Assembly (NCBI GenBank): GCA_963557785.1
Contig: CAUWBF010000001.1
Span: 307,447 to 371,446 of the forward strand
Source: Merdicola sp963557785
GTDB lineage: Bacteria > Bacillota > Clostridia > TANB77 > CAG-508
Length of the DNA stretch: 64,000 nt
Direction: 5' to 3'
Part shown: positions 34,410 to 43,696 of the stretch, in pieces
Layout: the number at the start of each line of letters is the position of its first letter
Position numbering within the stretch: position 1 is the first letter of the stretch
The notes under the pieces: model-generated
Databases searched by the model: none
Told to the model about the DNA's origin: nothing
What the model saw: the letters and a program-made list of their open reading frames with translations, nothing else
Program-made: the position numbers and the translations under genes

Positions 34410-35045
34410 CTATTTTCTACTTTTTAAATATACATATAGATATATTAATAATGAATATACTACACTAATACTAACAATAATAATGCTTATCATAGGTTTA
34501 AATAATATACTTAATATACTCAATATTCCTAATATTATTAAAGTATATGCTGAAATTTTTACAGCTCTATTTGCCAATTTTTCATCTTTATTTTTTACAC
34601 AAAATATCTTTGTATTAAGATAATAATCTCCTCTTACTTTTGGCATATAATTTCCTGTAATAATAAATATAATTCCTAGTATTACCATTACAATTTTTCT
34701 TATATCTAAATTACTTCCAAGAGCATACATAATTGTAACTATATATAAAACAATTGTTAAAATTGGAATAATCCATTTATATACTGTAACAGCCTTTTTA
34801 TTAGCTTCAGGATTTTTATCCGATAAATCACTCACCATACAACAAAATATTTGTAACATTAACATTATCATTGGCATACCAAATACAAATGCTGGTTTTG
34901 AGAAATATCCATCTGGATTATTATTAATTCCCCAATGTACAGCTATACTTTCTGGTAGTTTATTATAAAATATTAATCCAATAATAATTGGTAACACGCA
35001 TATCATTGATGTTATTACCAAACTTTTAATATTAATTTTTTTCAT
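34410..35045 (-). CDS. SdpI-family membrane immunity/sensor protein
   Basis: 211 residues, six helices. The N-terminal DUF1648 part contains LPESIAVHWGINNNPDGYFSKPAFVFGMP; the C-terminal SdpI domain contains GNYMPKVRGDYYLNTKIFCVKN. In B. subtilis SdpI protects from the SdpC toxin and sequesters the SdpR repressor. The gene overlaps the ArsR/SdpR-type gene by 14 bases. No SdpC toxin gene is visible in the window. Confidence 0.9.
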   Translation of the reverse strand: MKKINIKSLVITSMICVLPIIIGLIFYNKLPESIAVHWGINNNPDGYFSKPAFVFGMPMIMLMLQIFCCMVSDLSDKNPEANKKAVTVYKWIIPILTIVLYIVTIMYALGSNLDIRKIVMVILGIIFIITGNYMPKVRGDYYLNTKIFCVKNKDEKLANRAVKISAYTLIILGILSILSILFKPMISIIIVSISVVYSLLIYLYVYLKSRK

Positions 35046-35310
35046 TGAAATTCCCTCCTAATCCTTTTATCCATATCAAAACTTCTTCAAATACAGAAAT
35101 ATTCAGTTCATAAAATATATATTTTTTATATTTAGTTTCAACAATTAACCCTGCCTTTCTTAAGGTAGCTAAATGATATGAAACTGTTGCTCCTGTTAGG
35201 TTAAAACTACTTGCTATCTCTCCTGCTGTTCTTTTTCCTTCTTTTAACATTTCTAGTATTTCTCTTCTTACTGGGTCTGAAATAGCTTTTAGGGTTTCTG
35301 ACATTCCCAT
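35032..35310 (-). CDS. ArsR-family repressor, SdpR-like
   Basis: 92 residues with winged helix-turn-helix: ISDPVRREILEMLKEGKRTAGEIASSFNLTGATVSYHLATLRKAGLI. It lacks the Cys metal ligands of ArsR proper, as in SdpR. AGAGGTGAT precedes the ATG. Two matching palindromes flank its promoter, so it probably represses itself, sdpI and perhaps the following ABC pair. Confidence 0.9.
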   Translation of the reverse strand: MGMSETLKAISDPVRREILEMLKEGKRTAGEIASSFNLTGATVSYHLATLRKAGLIVETKYKKYIFYELNISVFEEVLIWIKGLGGNFNEKN

Positions 35311-35327
35311 ATAATCACCTCTTATTC

Positions 35328-35347
35328 ATTTAGAAATTTATCTAAAT
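35328..35347. promoter_or_regulatory. SdpR-like operator 1 (downstream of the promoter)
   Basis: ATTTAGA, 6 bases, TCTAAAT. It lies between the -10 and the start codon of the repressor gene and repeats the same half-sites as operator 2. Confidence 0.75.
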
Positions 35348-35349
35348 AT

Positions 35350-35378
35350 AGAATATTACTCTAATTATATTTTGTCAA
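35350..35378 (-). promoter_or_regulatory. Promoter of the sdpR-sdpI operon
   Basis: On the minus strand TTGACA (35378-35373), a 17-base spacer and TATTCT (35355-35350), placed exactly between the two operators. Confidence 0.65.
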
Positions 35379-35383
35379 TATAT

Positions 35384-35403
35384 ATTTAGATATTTTTCTA
35401 AAT
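35384..35403. promoter_or_regulatory. SdpR-like operator 2 (upstream of -35)
   Basis: ATTTAGA, 6 bases, TCTAAAT. The same sequence as operator 1, 36 bases away from its near end. Confidence 0.75.
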
Positions 35404-35407
35404 GTTA

Positions 35408-35450
35408 TATAAAAAATACACTTATTAATTTCAAAATTAATAAGTGTATT
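35408..35450 (-). terminator. MMPL gene terminator
   Basis: AATACACTTATTAATTT and its inverted copy form a long stem followed by TTTTTTAT on the minus strand, just after the MMPL stop codon. Confidence 0.9.
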
Positions 35451-35455
35451 CTATC

Positions 35456-38400
35456 TTATTTCTTTATAATAAATCTATCCCATGCTGCAAGCACAGCTGG
35501 TAGTAAAATCAAAATTAATAATTCTGAGCATAAAGTTCCAGCTGATAATGTTCTACATATTTTTGATGTAATTCCAGATGTAAACATTCCAACAATAAAA
35601 GTAACAATTACTAAGATTGATGCTGATGTTAATATTGTGTTAATTGACTTATTATAAGAATTTATAACAGCTTCTTCTTTATTCATACTCTTTCTATGTT
35701 CTATATAATATGATGTATATAAAATTGCATAATCTATGGTTGCTCCCATTAGTATACTTTGTACAATTAAAAGTGCTATAAAATATACACCCTCTCCTGA
35801 GAACGATAAGATTCCCATTGTCATATACACTGCACATTGAATTAATAGTACTAATATAAATGGTATAATTGCTGATTTAAATGTAAAGGCTACTACTATA
35901 AATATTAATATCATTGTTAAAACTGTAATAAAATTTAATTCACTTTGGAATGTTTTACTCATTTCGTAAGCCATCGGTGAATCTCCTATTATATACACTT
36001 CGCTAACTTTGTTTCCTAATTCATCTTTGATGCATTGTACAAAATTAAATGTTTCATCTGATTCTAAAGGTAATTTAGTATTAATTATAACTCTTGAATA
36101 TCCATCTCCAATTAACAATTCTTTTGCATCGTTTATTGTTTTTTTACTATCAATAATACTTTGCCTCATGTCGTCTTCTATAAAATCATCAAATCTTATA
36201 TCTTTTAATATATCTTCATTTAAGAAATTAACAAATTCTTCAACAGTTAATGTCCAGTTTTCGTTATATGAATTGCTACTTCCATAATATATGTATAATA
36301 AATCTACTGTAGTTTTATCTAATTCATTACTTAAATTGCTTAATATTGCAAAAATTTCTTCTTTTGTATATTTCGTGTCATTTAAACTAGCATTCATAAT
36401 TCCATTTATTGTATTTAATTTTGAAATTACATCTTTATCAAAATTACTTGAATAATTTGGATTTTTCAATACATCATCTAATATAAATGCTATAAATTCT
36501 TTTAATGATATAGTTTGATTTATATTTACATACTTAGATGTGTATAGTCCATAAAGTAAATCTAAATCATTTTTATCAATTCCAAGTAAATCACTAAGTT
36601 CTGTACTACTATATTTTCTGTTGGCTATTGTTCCATTTATTACTGATTGTACTAATGTTAATTGATTTATTGTACTATTGTTTAAATTACCAGATAATAA
36701 TTCATCGTTTTTGTGACTTAATATAAAATCTACAAATTCTTGTGGCGTTAATTTTGTAGTAATATTTTGAGAAATATATAGAGTATATATGCTCTTTGTT
36801 ATGCTACTATCTATACCTATTAAATTTGCACAATCTTTATATGTATAGCTAATATCATTTATTGTACTATCTATTACCTTAGAAAGTAATTGTAATTTAC
36901 TTACTACTTCTGTGTCTAAATTACTACTGTTCTTTAACATTAATTTTACAAATTCTTGTGGTGTAATTTTCCAATCATTTGTATTATTTTGTATGAAGTC
37001 TATTAAACTATATATTTGATACATTTGATTAGAATCAATATTTAATATTCTAGACATTTCAGTTGCTGTATATTTTGTATTATTACTTAAAATTGATTGA
37101 TCAATTCCTTCAAAAGTACTTATATCTAATCCATCTAAATAATGTGTATTATTTTTTATATAAGTAACTGTATTTATAAATTCTGATATAGTTAATGTAG
37201 TACCGTTATCTGTTTTTCCATATTTTAAAAGTAACACTTGTTTTACTTTATTTTCATCTATTCCAAATAAATTTGCTAGTTCAGAAGAGTTCATATTTTT
37301 AGTAATTATACTTTTATTACTAAAAGTTGATAGCATTTTTATATTATTTATTGTTGATTCATCAAACATATTTGAATATTTATTATTTGTTACTACGTCT
37401 GTTAATACAAAATTTGAAAATTCAGAAATAGTCATTTTATTTTCTATCTCATTTAAACTTATATAGTATGTATATAGACTATTCATTGTACTTTCAGGAA
37501 TTCCAAACAATTTTGCCATTTCTGCACTTGTCATTTTCTTTGTAATTGTATTTTTATTTGTAAATTTTGATAAAGTATTTAGATTTTCTCTATTAGCTTT
37601 ATCAATGTTTTTAGCATATGCTTCATTAGTTAATACATCTTTATTCATAAAGTTTATAAAATCATTTAAACTAATTTTTAAGTTGTTATTTTTAGAATTG
37701 TAATAAATTAAAATATCATTTATTTTGCTTTCATCAATTTCTAAAATATTAGCAATTTCTGAGGCTGTTCTCTTTTTATTAATTGAACTATATTCTGTAA
37801 AATTGTTAAGTCTATTAATATCTTTCCTTGTTGTTTCATCTAATTTATCACTCATTTTAGGATTATTATAGACTTCACTATTTATAAAGTTTATGAATTC
37901 ATTAAATGTCATAGTATTATTTTCATTTTGATTATAGTAGTTATAATATAATAATTTCATTAAATATTCTTCTACATCTACTTCTGAACCTAAATCTTTT
38001 ATCCTTTGATTTAGTTCATCATAATGAAGTTTTTCATTTATTGTATTGCTATAACCTAAAACTTTATCTACTTTATCTTTTTTCTCTAATTCTTTTAGAT
38101 ATTGTGCAATTATTTCTTCATCTTCTGTCTTATAAATTAGTGCAATTTGATTATTTTCAGAAAATACTTCTGAAATCTTATCGGATTGAGATTCAGTATA
38201 TAAAATGCCCAAATTTCCTTTTAACAAGTAACTTCCAATAAATGCAAGTATAAATAAAATTGCTGCTATATATCTAAATTTATAGCTTGCTTTTCCTACT
38301 TTATTTAGTTTTATACTTGGGCTTCTTTTTTTAGTTTTTGTAATTAGTTTGTCACACATTAGTATAAGTGATGGTAATACAAAGAATATGCATATTAAGC

Positions 38401-39277
38401 TAAGTAATACACCTTTAGCCAAAACAAACCCTAAATCACGTCCAATTGTAAAGCTCATAAATACTAATGCTATAAGTCCTACAATTGTTGTTATAGAACT
38501 GCTTGAAATTGCTGTAAATGCATTATATAAAGCATTTTTCATTGCTTTAACTTTGTCTTGCTCTTTCTCTTTTTCTTGTCTATACCTATCCATTAACATT
38601 ATAGAATAGTCCATAGATAATGCCATTTGCAATATCGCAGAAATTGAATCAGTAATATTTGATACACTATCAAATATTACATTTGATCCTTTATTTAGTA
38701 ATACTGCCATTAATATTGTTGTTAAAAATAAAATTGGCTCTACATAAGATTCACTCATTATCGTTAATATTACGAATGCACATCCTACTGCTAATACTAC
38801 AATCCATATTGATAATACAGGTTCATTCTTTTGTGCTATACTTCCACTTGTATACATCTCATATTCTTTATAATGCTCTTTTATATTATCATAAACTCTA
38901 CTTGCCATTTCTGAATCATCTACATCATCAACATTTATTACATACAAGGTATAATCATCTTTGTTATAATCTTCTGTTGTATTGTAATCTACTGAACTAA
39001 CTCCATCAGTATTATTTAAATACTCAAGAATTTCGTTTTTTTCTTCCTCTGAAATACCTTTAAACATTATATTTAAAGAACTTGATTTTATTTCTTTAAA
39101 TCTTTCTTCCATAATATTCATACCAATTCTTGTTTCTGAATTGCTTGGCAGATATTTTGCAATTTCATAATTTATATTAACATTATTTGATAATAGAGCT
39201 GAAATAATTGATAATAATATAAATAAACTTAATATTATATATCTTTTGTCTACAATAAAATCTGCAATTTTTTTCAT
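35456..39277 (-). CDS. MMPL/RND-type membrane protein with eight extracytoplasmic repeats
   Basis: 1273 residues. First half: helix at about 12-30, an extracytoplasmic domain, then a helix bundle (about 155-305) with ALSMDYSIMLMDRYR (218-232), the MMPL proton-path motif. Second half: helix at about 336-352, a very long extracytoplasmic segment, and a second bundle near the C-terminus with ILMGATIDYAILYTSYYIE. Between about 440 and 1035 are eight copies of a helical unit: a TxxEFxxF helix (for example TFNEFINFI, TPQEFVDFI, TVEEFVNFL) alternates with an xSxELAxLLGID helix (ASEIANILEID, STELSDLLGID). Ordinary MMPL proteins are 700-1100 residues. It is cotranscribed with marR 26 bases upstream. 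Likely a lipid, peptide or drug exporter; the substrate is unknown. Confidence 0.85.
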   Translation of the reverse strand: MKKIADFIVDKRYIILSLFILLSIISALLSNNVNINYEIAKYLPSNSETRIGMNIMEERFKEIKSSSLNIMFKGISEEEKNEILEYLNNTDGVSSVDYNTTEDYNKDDYTLYVINVDDVDDSEMASRVYDNIKEHYKEYEMYTSGSIAQKNEPVLSIWIVVLAVGCAFVILTIMSESYVEPILFLTTILMAVLLNKGSNVIFDSVSNITDSISAILQMALSMDYSIMLMDRYRQEKEKEQDKVKAMKNALYNAFTAISSSSITTIVGLIALVFMSFTIGRDLGFVLAKGVLLSLICIFFVLPSLILMCDKLITKTKKRSPSIKLNKVGKASYKFRYIAAILFILAFIGSYLLKGNLGILYTESQSDKISEVFSENNQIALIYKTEDEEIIAQYLKELEKKDKVDKVLGYSNTINEKLHYDELNQRIKDLGSEVDVEEYLMKLLYYNYYNQNENNTMTFNEFINFINSEVYNNPKMSDKLDETTRKDINRLNNFTEYSSINKKRTASEIANILEIDESKINDILIYYNSKNNNLKISLNDFINFMNKDVLTNEAYAKNIDKANRENLNTLSKFTNKNTITKKMTSAEMAKLFGIPESTMNSLYTYYISLNEIENKMTISEFSNFVLTDVVTNNKYSNMFDESTINNIKMLSTFSNKSIITKNMNSSELANLFGIDENKVKQVLLLKYGKTDNGTTLTISEFINTVTYIKNNTHYLDGLDISTFEGIDQSILSNNTKYTATEMSRILNIDSNQMYQIYSLIDFIQNNTNDWKITPQEFVKLMLKNSSNLDTEVVSKLQLLSKVIDSTINDISYTYKDCANLIGIDSSITKSIYTLYISQNITTKLTPQEFVDFILSHKNDELLSGNLNNSTINQLTLVQSVINGTIANRKYSSTELSDLLGIDKNDLDLLYGLYTSKYVNINQTISLKEFIAFILDDVLKNPNYSSNFDKDVISKLNTINGIMNASLNDTKYTKEEIFAILSNLSNELDKTTVDLLYIYYGSSNSYNENWTLTVEEFVNFLNEDILKDIRFDDFIEDDMRQSIIDSKKTINDAKELLIGDGYSRVIINTKLPLESDETFNFVQCIKDELGNKVSEVYIIGDSPMAYEMSKTFQSELNFITVLTMILIFIVVAFTFKSAIIPFILVLLIQCAVYMTMGILSFSGEGVYFIALLIVQSILMGATIDYAILYTSYYIEHRKSMNKEEAVINSYNKSINTILTSASILVIVTFIVGMFTSGITSKICRTLSAGTLCSELLILILLPAVLAAWDRFIIKK

Positions 39278-39303
39278 TATTTTATCAATCCTTCCTTTTA
39301 ATT

Positions 39304-39723
39304 TTATGCAATAGCTTTTGTGTTTTTTATAATAGTCTTTAATGTATTTATAAATATTTCTCTATCTTGTAGGCTAACATCTCTCATTAAAGTATTTTTT
39401 AGTTTTTCTATTTCGATATCTAATAAATCTATCACTTCTTTTGACCTATCTATTAATTTTAAATGAAATTTCTTTTTGTTTCTATCGTCTTGTACTTTTT
39501 TTATATATTTTTTCTTTACTAAAGATTCAACTGATACTGATACATGTGCTTTGGAAATCATTAATTTTTCTACAATTTCTGAGGCAAGGTCTAATTTTTC
39601 ATTTTCATATAAAAACAATATTACTCTTATTTCATTTACTGTTAAGTTTGTTTCTTTGGCTATCTTGTTTAATGGATTATCTATTATTTTTTTTAAAACT
39701 TGAATATCTTGTAAAAGACTCAT
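39304..39723 (-). CDS. MarR-family regulator
   Basis: 139 residues from ATG 39723, where TAAGGAGGGGG lies upstream. A longer frame is rejected because it would include the ribosome site and operator. Winged helix: NEIRVILFLYENEKLDLASEIVEKLMISKAHVSVSVESLVKKKYI. A perfect palindrome between its promoter and start codon indicates autorepression and control of the downstream MMPL gene. The ligand is unknown. Confidence 0.9.
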   Translation of the reverse strand: MSLLQDIQVLKKIIDNPLNKIAKETNLTVNEIRVILFLYENEKLDLASEIVEKLMISKAHVSVSVESLVKKKYIKKVQDDRNKKKFHLKLIDRSKEVIDLLDIEIEKLKNTLMRDVSLQDREIFINTLKTIIKNTKAIA

Positions 39724-39736
39724 TATTTCCCCCTCC

Positions 39737-39756
39737 TTAGTTCGTTTTCGAACTAA
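39737..39756. promoter_or_regulatory. MarR operator
   Basis: TTAGTTCG, TTTT, CGAACTAA: a perfect 8+8 palindrome lying just after the -10 and before the ribosome site of marR. Confidence 0.85.
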
Positions 39757-39761
39757 ATGGT

Positions 39762-39790
39762 ATTTTACTCTCATTTCTTATCTATGTCAA
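39762..39790 (-). promoter_or_regulatory. marR-MMPL promoter
   Basis: On the minus strand TTGACA (39790-39785), a 17-base spacer and TAAAAT (39767-39762). The operator would cover the transcription start. Confidence 0.8.
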
Positions 39791-39842
39791 TACTTGATTA
39801 CTAATTTTCACACAATATTCACAAAATCTAAATAATAAGAGC

Positions 39843-39877
39843 AAGAAAGGAATTGATTAAAAATCAATTCCTTTCTT
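39843..39877 (-). terminator. Terminator of the htpG-ZIP unit
   Basis: AAGAAAGGAATTGATT / AATCAATTCCTTTCTT stem after the ZIP gene; the T tract beyond it is only moderate. Confidence 0.7.
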
Positions 39878-39898
39878 ACCTAAATTTATATATTAAAT

Positions 39899-40675
39899 TT
39901 ATCCTAATGCAACATCTAATATCATCATAATTGCAAATCCTATAGCAACACCTATTGTTCCTATATTAGAATGTTCACTTGATTGTGATTCTGGAATTAA
40001 TTCTTCCACTACAACATATATCATTGCCCCTGCTGCAAAAGATAACAAATATGGAAGTATTGTAACTACCGAATTTGTAAATAATATTGTTATTATTGCT
40101 CCTATAGGTTCAACTATTCCCGATAAGGTTCCATATAAAAAGGCTTTGCCTTTAGACATTCCTTCACTCTTTAATGGCATTGAAATTATAGACCCTTCCG
40201 GAAAATTTTGTATTGCTATACCAGTTGCTAATGCCAATGCTCCCGCTATTGTAATTCCAGTATGTTGAATTAATGTTCCTGCTAAAGTTACACCTAATGC
40301 CATTCCTTCTGGTATATTATGAAGTGTTACTGCAAGAACCATCATTGTTGTTTTCTTTAATTTTGATTTCATTCCTTCAGGTTCTTCACTTTTTAAGTGT
40401 ATATGTGGTGTAATACTATCTAAAACAAGTAAAAATACTATTCCTAGTATAAATCCAACTGCAGCAGGAATCCAACCTATTTTTCCTTGTCCTTCTGCTA
40501 TTTCTATTGATGGTATGAGAAGTGACCATACAGATGCTGCCATCATTACTCCTGATGCAAATCCCATTAGTAACTTTTCCACTTTGTTATTCATTTTATT
40601 TTTCATTAGAAATACCATTGCAGAACCTAATAATGTTCCTACAAATGGTATTAATAATACTATCACTAACTGCAT
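39899..40675 (-). CDS. ZIP-family metal transporter
   Basis: 258 residues, about eight helices. VTLHNIPEGMALG (about 117-129) and ATGIAIQNFPEGSIISMPL are the paired metal-site motifs of ZIP proteins (zinc, iron or manganese uptake). A His/Glu-rich cytoplasmic loop (TPHIHLKSEEPEG) follows the third helix. It lies 27 bases after htpG with no terminator between, so it may be cotranscribed with the chaperone. The metal is not determined. Confidence 0.92.
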   Translation of the reverse strand: MQLVIVLLIPFVGTLLGSAMVFLMKNKMNNKVEKLLMGFASGVMMAASVWSLLIPSIEIAEGQGKIGWIPAAVGFILGIVFLLVLDSITPHIHLKSEEPEGMKSKLKKTTMMVLAVTLHNIPEGMALGVTLAGTLIQHTGITIAGALALATGIAIQNFPEGSIISMPLKSEGMSKGKAFLYGTLSGIVEPIGAIITILFTNSVVTILPYLLSFAAGAMIYVVVEELIPESQSSEHSNIGTIGVAIGFAIMMILDVALG

Positions 40676-40702
40676 AATAAATCCTTTCTAATTCTAAGCG
40701 AA

Positions 40703-42586
40703 TTAATTTGCCATTATTTCACAAACTAAGTTACTAATTTCTGTTGGATTTTCGACATTTAATCCTTCTATTAATCTAGCTTGTGCATATAGTACTTTTG
40801 TATATTTTTCTAGCTTATCTTTATCATCATTGTAAAGCTCTTTTAATTTATTTGCTATTTTATGGTTTTCATTAATTTCAAGTATAGTTTGTGCTTTAAT
40901 GTCTTGATTATTTGGCATTTGATTTAATGTCTTTTCCATTTCAACTGATATTGCACCTTCACTACTTAAACAAACTGGGTGATTTTTTAATCTATGCGTA
41001 AATCTTATAGATTGTACTTCTCCTGAGATTGCTTCTAACATTTTATCGAACATTGGCTTATTTTCTTCATTTGCTTTTTTTAGTTCTTCTTTTTCTTCAT
41101 TACTATCTAAATCTATATTATCACTGCATGCATTTTGGAATGTTTTTTCTTTATAGTTTTGAATTACTTGTAATACGAATTCATCTACATTATCTGTTAA
41201 ATATAAAATTTCATACCCTTTATCTTTCAAAAGTTCTACTTGTGGTAATAAATCTATCTTATCAGTTGTTTCTCCACAAGCATAATATATAGTCTTTTGA
41301 TCTTCTCTCATTCTTTCTACATATTCATTTAAAGTAACTAATTTCTTTTCAGTTGATGAATAGAATAATAATAAATCTTGCAATTTATCTTTATTCATTC
41401 CATAATCGTTATAAGTTCCATATTTTAATTGTAATCCAAAATTTTTGAAGAATTGTTCATATTTTTCTCTTTCATTTTTTAGCATATTTTCTAATTCTGA
41501 TTTTATTTTATTTTCTATATTCTTAGCAATTACTCTTAATTGTCTATCATGTTGTAACATTTCTCTTGAAATATTTAATGATAAATCTTCACTATCAACT
41601 AGTCCTTTAACAAATCCAAAATAATCTGGAAGTAACTCTTCACATTTTTCCATTATTAATACGCCATTTGAATATAATTGTAATCCTTTTTCATATTCTT
41701 TAGTGTAGTAATCATATGGTAAATGTGCTGGTATATATAATAGAGCATCATATTTATATTGTCCTTCTACTGATGAGTGAATTACTTTTATTGGTGCTTC
41801 ATAATCATGAAACTTTTCTGTATAAAAACTATTATACTCTTCTTCTTTCACTTTTTTCTTATTCTTTTTCCAAATTGGAACCATAGAATTTATTGTCTCT
41901 GTTTCTTTTACTGTTTCATATTCATTTTCAGTTCCTTCTTTTTTATGAGAATGCTCTATATCCATTTGAATTGGATAATGTATATAATCAGAATATTTTT
42001 TTATAATTTCTTGAATCATATAGCTTTCTAAATACTCACTATAATTTTCTTCTTCTGAATCTTCTTTTATATGAAGTGTTATTTTAGTTCCAATATTCTC
42101 TTTTTTGCATGGTTCAATAGAATATCCATCTACTCCTTTTGACTTCCATACATATGCATTTTCAGAGTCAACTGATTTACTTTCTACTGTTACTAAATCA
42201 CTTACCATAAATGCTGAATAAAATCCTACACCAAATTGTCCAATTATATCAATATCTTTCTTTTTTTCATTTTCTTCTTTAAATGCTAAAGAGCCACTTT
42301 TAGCTATTGTTCCTAAATTCTTATCTAATTCCTCTTCTGTCATTCCACATCCATTATCTGTTATAGTAATCGTTCTATTTTCTTTATCTAAATCAATCTT
42401 AATTTTTAAATCTTCTTTACTTATCTTTATATTTTTATCTGTTAATGAACGATAATAAAGTTTGTCCATTGCATCACTCGCATTTGATATTAATTCTCTT
42501 AAAAATATTTCTTTATTTGTATAAATTGAGTTTATCATTAAGTCTAATAATCTTTTTGATTCTGCTTTAAATTGTTTGTTACTCAT
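40703..42586 (-). CDS. htpG: Molecular chaperone HtpG (Hsp90)
   Basis: 627 residues from ATG 42586, where GAAGGA lies upstream; a frame six codons longer lacks a site. Hsp90 folds client proteins using ATP. N-terminal GHKL ATPase: IFLRELISNASDAMDKL, DNGCGMT, GTIAKSGS and GQFGVGFYSAFMV. Middle domain with LNISREMLQ (the catalytic Arg loop). C-terminal dimer domain with NHPVCLSS. Normal length. The promoter overlaps a CIRCE-like palindrome. Confidence 0.96.
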   Translation of the reverse strand: MSNKQFKAESKRLLDLMINSIYTNKEIFLRELISNASDAMDKLYYRSLTDKNIKISKEDLKIKIDLDKENRTITITDNGCGMTEEELDKNLGTIAKSGSLAFKEENEKKKDIDIIGQFGVGFYSAFMVSDLVTVESKSVDSENAYVWKSKGVDGYSIEPCKKENIGTKITLHIKEDSEEENYSEYLESYMIQEIIKKYSDYIHYPIQMDIEHSHKKEGTENEYETVKETETINSMVPIWKKNKKKVKEEEYNSFYTEKFHDYEAPIKVIHSSVEGQYKYDALLYIPAHLPYDYYTKEYEKGLQLYSNGVLIMEKCEELLPDYFGFVKGLVDSEDLSLNISREMLQHDRQLRVIAKNIENKIKSELENMLKNEREKYEQFFKNFGLQLKYGTYNDYGMNKDKLQDLLLFYSSTEKKLVTLNEYVERMREDQKTIYYACGETTDKIDLLPQVELLKDKGYEILYLTDNVDEFVLQVIQNYKEKTFQNACSDNIDLDSNEEKEELKKANEENKPMFDKMLEAISGEVQSIRFTHRLKNHPVCLSSEGAISVEMEKTLNQMPNNQDIKAQTILEINENHKIANKLKELYNDDKDKLEKYTKVLYAQARLIEGLNVENPTEISNLVCEIMAN

Positions 42587-42635
42587 TTTTATTCCTTCTT
42601 TCATATATTATTTAGTATTTCTACCATTTCAAAGT

Positions 42636-42664
42636 ATTATATGACTTCAATTTAGCAAAGTCAA
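42636..42664 (-). promoter_or_regulatory. htpG promoter
   Basis: On the minus strand TTGACT (42664-42659), a 17-base spacer and TATAAT (42641-42636). Confidence 0.75.
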
Positions 42665-42678
42665 GGTTTGACTGCTAA
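42652..42678. promoter_or_regulatory. CIRCE-like operator at htpG
   Basis: TTAGCAAAG, 9 bases, GACTGCTAA. The CIRCE consensus bound by HrcA is TTAGCACTC-N9-GAGTGCTAA, so 14 of 18 positions match and the spacing is exact. It overlaps the -35 of htpG. Confidence 0.6.
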
Positions 42679-42736
42679 TTCACAAAAAATTCACAAATCC
42701 CTTATAATTACTAATTTTCTAAATATCTATATTATA

Positions 42737-42765
42737 TTGATTTTTAGCTTTTTAAACTGTATAAT
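42737..42765 (+). promoter_or_regulatory. Promoter of the PHP gene
   Basis: TTGATT (42737-42742), a 17-base spacer and TATAAT (42760-42765), 43 bases before the start codon. Confidence 0.65.
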
Positions 42766-42808
42766 TAGAATCGAAATATGAATTAAGTTAAGAAAAGGAG
42801 ATTATTTT

Positions 42809-43696
42809 ATGAAAAATATTGTAGATTTACATTCACATACTACTAAATCAGATGGTACTTACACCCCAAATGAACTTTTAAAATATGCTGAAGAAAAGGG
42901 GTTAGAATACTTAGCTATAACAGATCATGAAAGTGTTGATTCTTATTATGAATTTGACAGAAGCTTATTTTCTGGCACTATTATTCCTGGAGTTGAATTA
43001 AGAACAAGTTGTTTTGGCGTAGCAATTGAATTACTAGCTTATGGATTTGATATTGATAAAATGAAAAAAAGTATAAAAGAATATCATTATAAAAATACTG
43101 AAGAATTAGATAACTATATGATTAAGTTGGCTTATGACCAATATACAAAAGCGGGCATTAAATTAGATTCAACATTTATTGAAGATTTTGCTAATAGTTC
43201 AGAACCTAGACTTTCAAAATATATTCATGCCACTATAGCTAAATATCCTGAAAATGATATATTTCTTAAAGAAATGTCTGAGGGCAAAAACTTTTTTAGA
43301 TGTTGTATGACAAATCCTAATAGCCAATTATTTTTAGACCTATCTTCTGCTTTTCCAAGTATAGCAGAACTAATTAAAACAATAAAAGATGCTGGTAGCT
43401 TTGTTGCTGTTCCACATATATTTGAATATAAAGAAAATGCTGAAAAAATATTAAATCATTTATTAGAAAATTATGATATTGATATTATAGAATGTTTCTA
43501 TTCTTCTTTTACTCCTGAACAAACAGAATATTTGTTAGATATTTGTAAAAAATATAATAAATTTGTATCCGGTGGAAGCGATTTTCATGGTGCAATGAGA
43601 CCAAAAGTAGATTTAGGCTCTGGAACTAATAATAACTTAAATGTTCCTGAAGAATATATCGAAAAATGGATTAAACTTTTAAATAATGTATTATAG
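42809..43696 (+). CDS. PHP-domain phosphoesterase (RNase AM/YciV-like)
   Basis: 295 residues. PHP metal-site motifs: VDLHSHTTKSDGTYTPNEL (His8, His10), AITDHESVDSY, PGVELRTSCFGVAIELLAYGFD, and late SGGSDFHGAMRPKVDLG. It resembles 3',5'-nucleoside bisphosphate phosphatase / RNase AM proteins that remove short 5' ends from RNA. The exact substrate is uncertain. AAAAGGAG precedes the ATG. Confidence 0.85.
   Translation: MKNIVDLHSHTTKSDGTYTPNELLKYAEEKGLEYLAITDHESVDSYYEFDRSLFSGTIIPGVELRTSCFGVAIELLAYGFDIDKMKKSIKEYHYKNTEELDNYMIKLAYDQYTKAGIKLDSTFIEDFANSSEPRLSKYIHATIAKYPENDIFLKEMSEGKNFFRCCMTNPNSQLFLDLSSAFPSIAELIKTIKDAGSFVAVPHIFEYKENAEKILNHLLENYDIDIIECFYSSFTPEQTEYLLDICKKYNKFVSGGSDFHGAMRPKVDLGSGTNNNLNVPEEYIEKWIKLLNNVL

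Noticed and set aside
36009..36287. Possible EF-hand calcium loops in the MMPL repeats
   Set aside because: The TxxEFxxF helices recall EF-hands, but no DxDxDG calcium loop is present between them.
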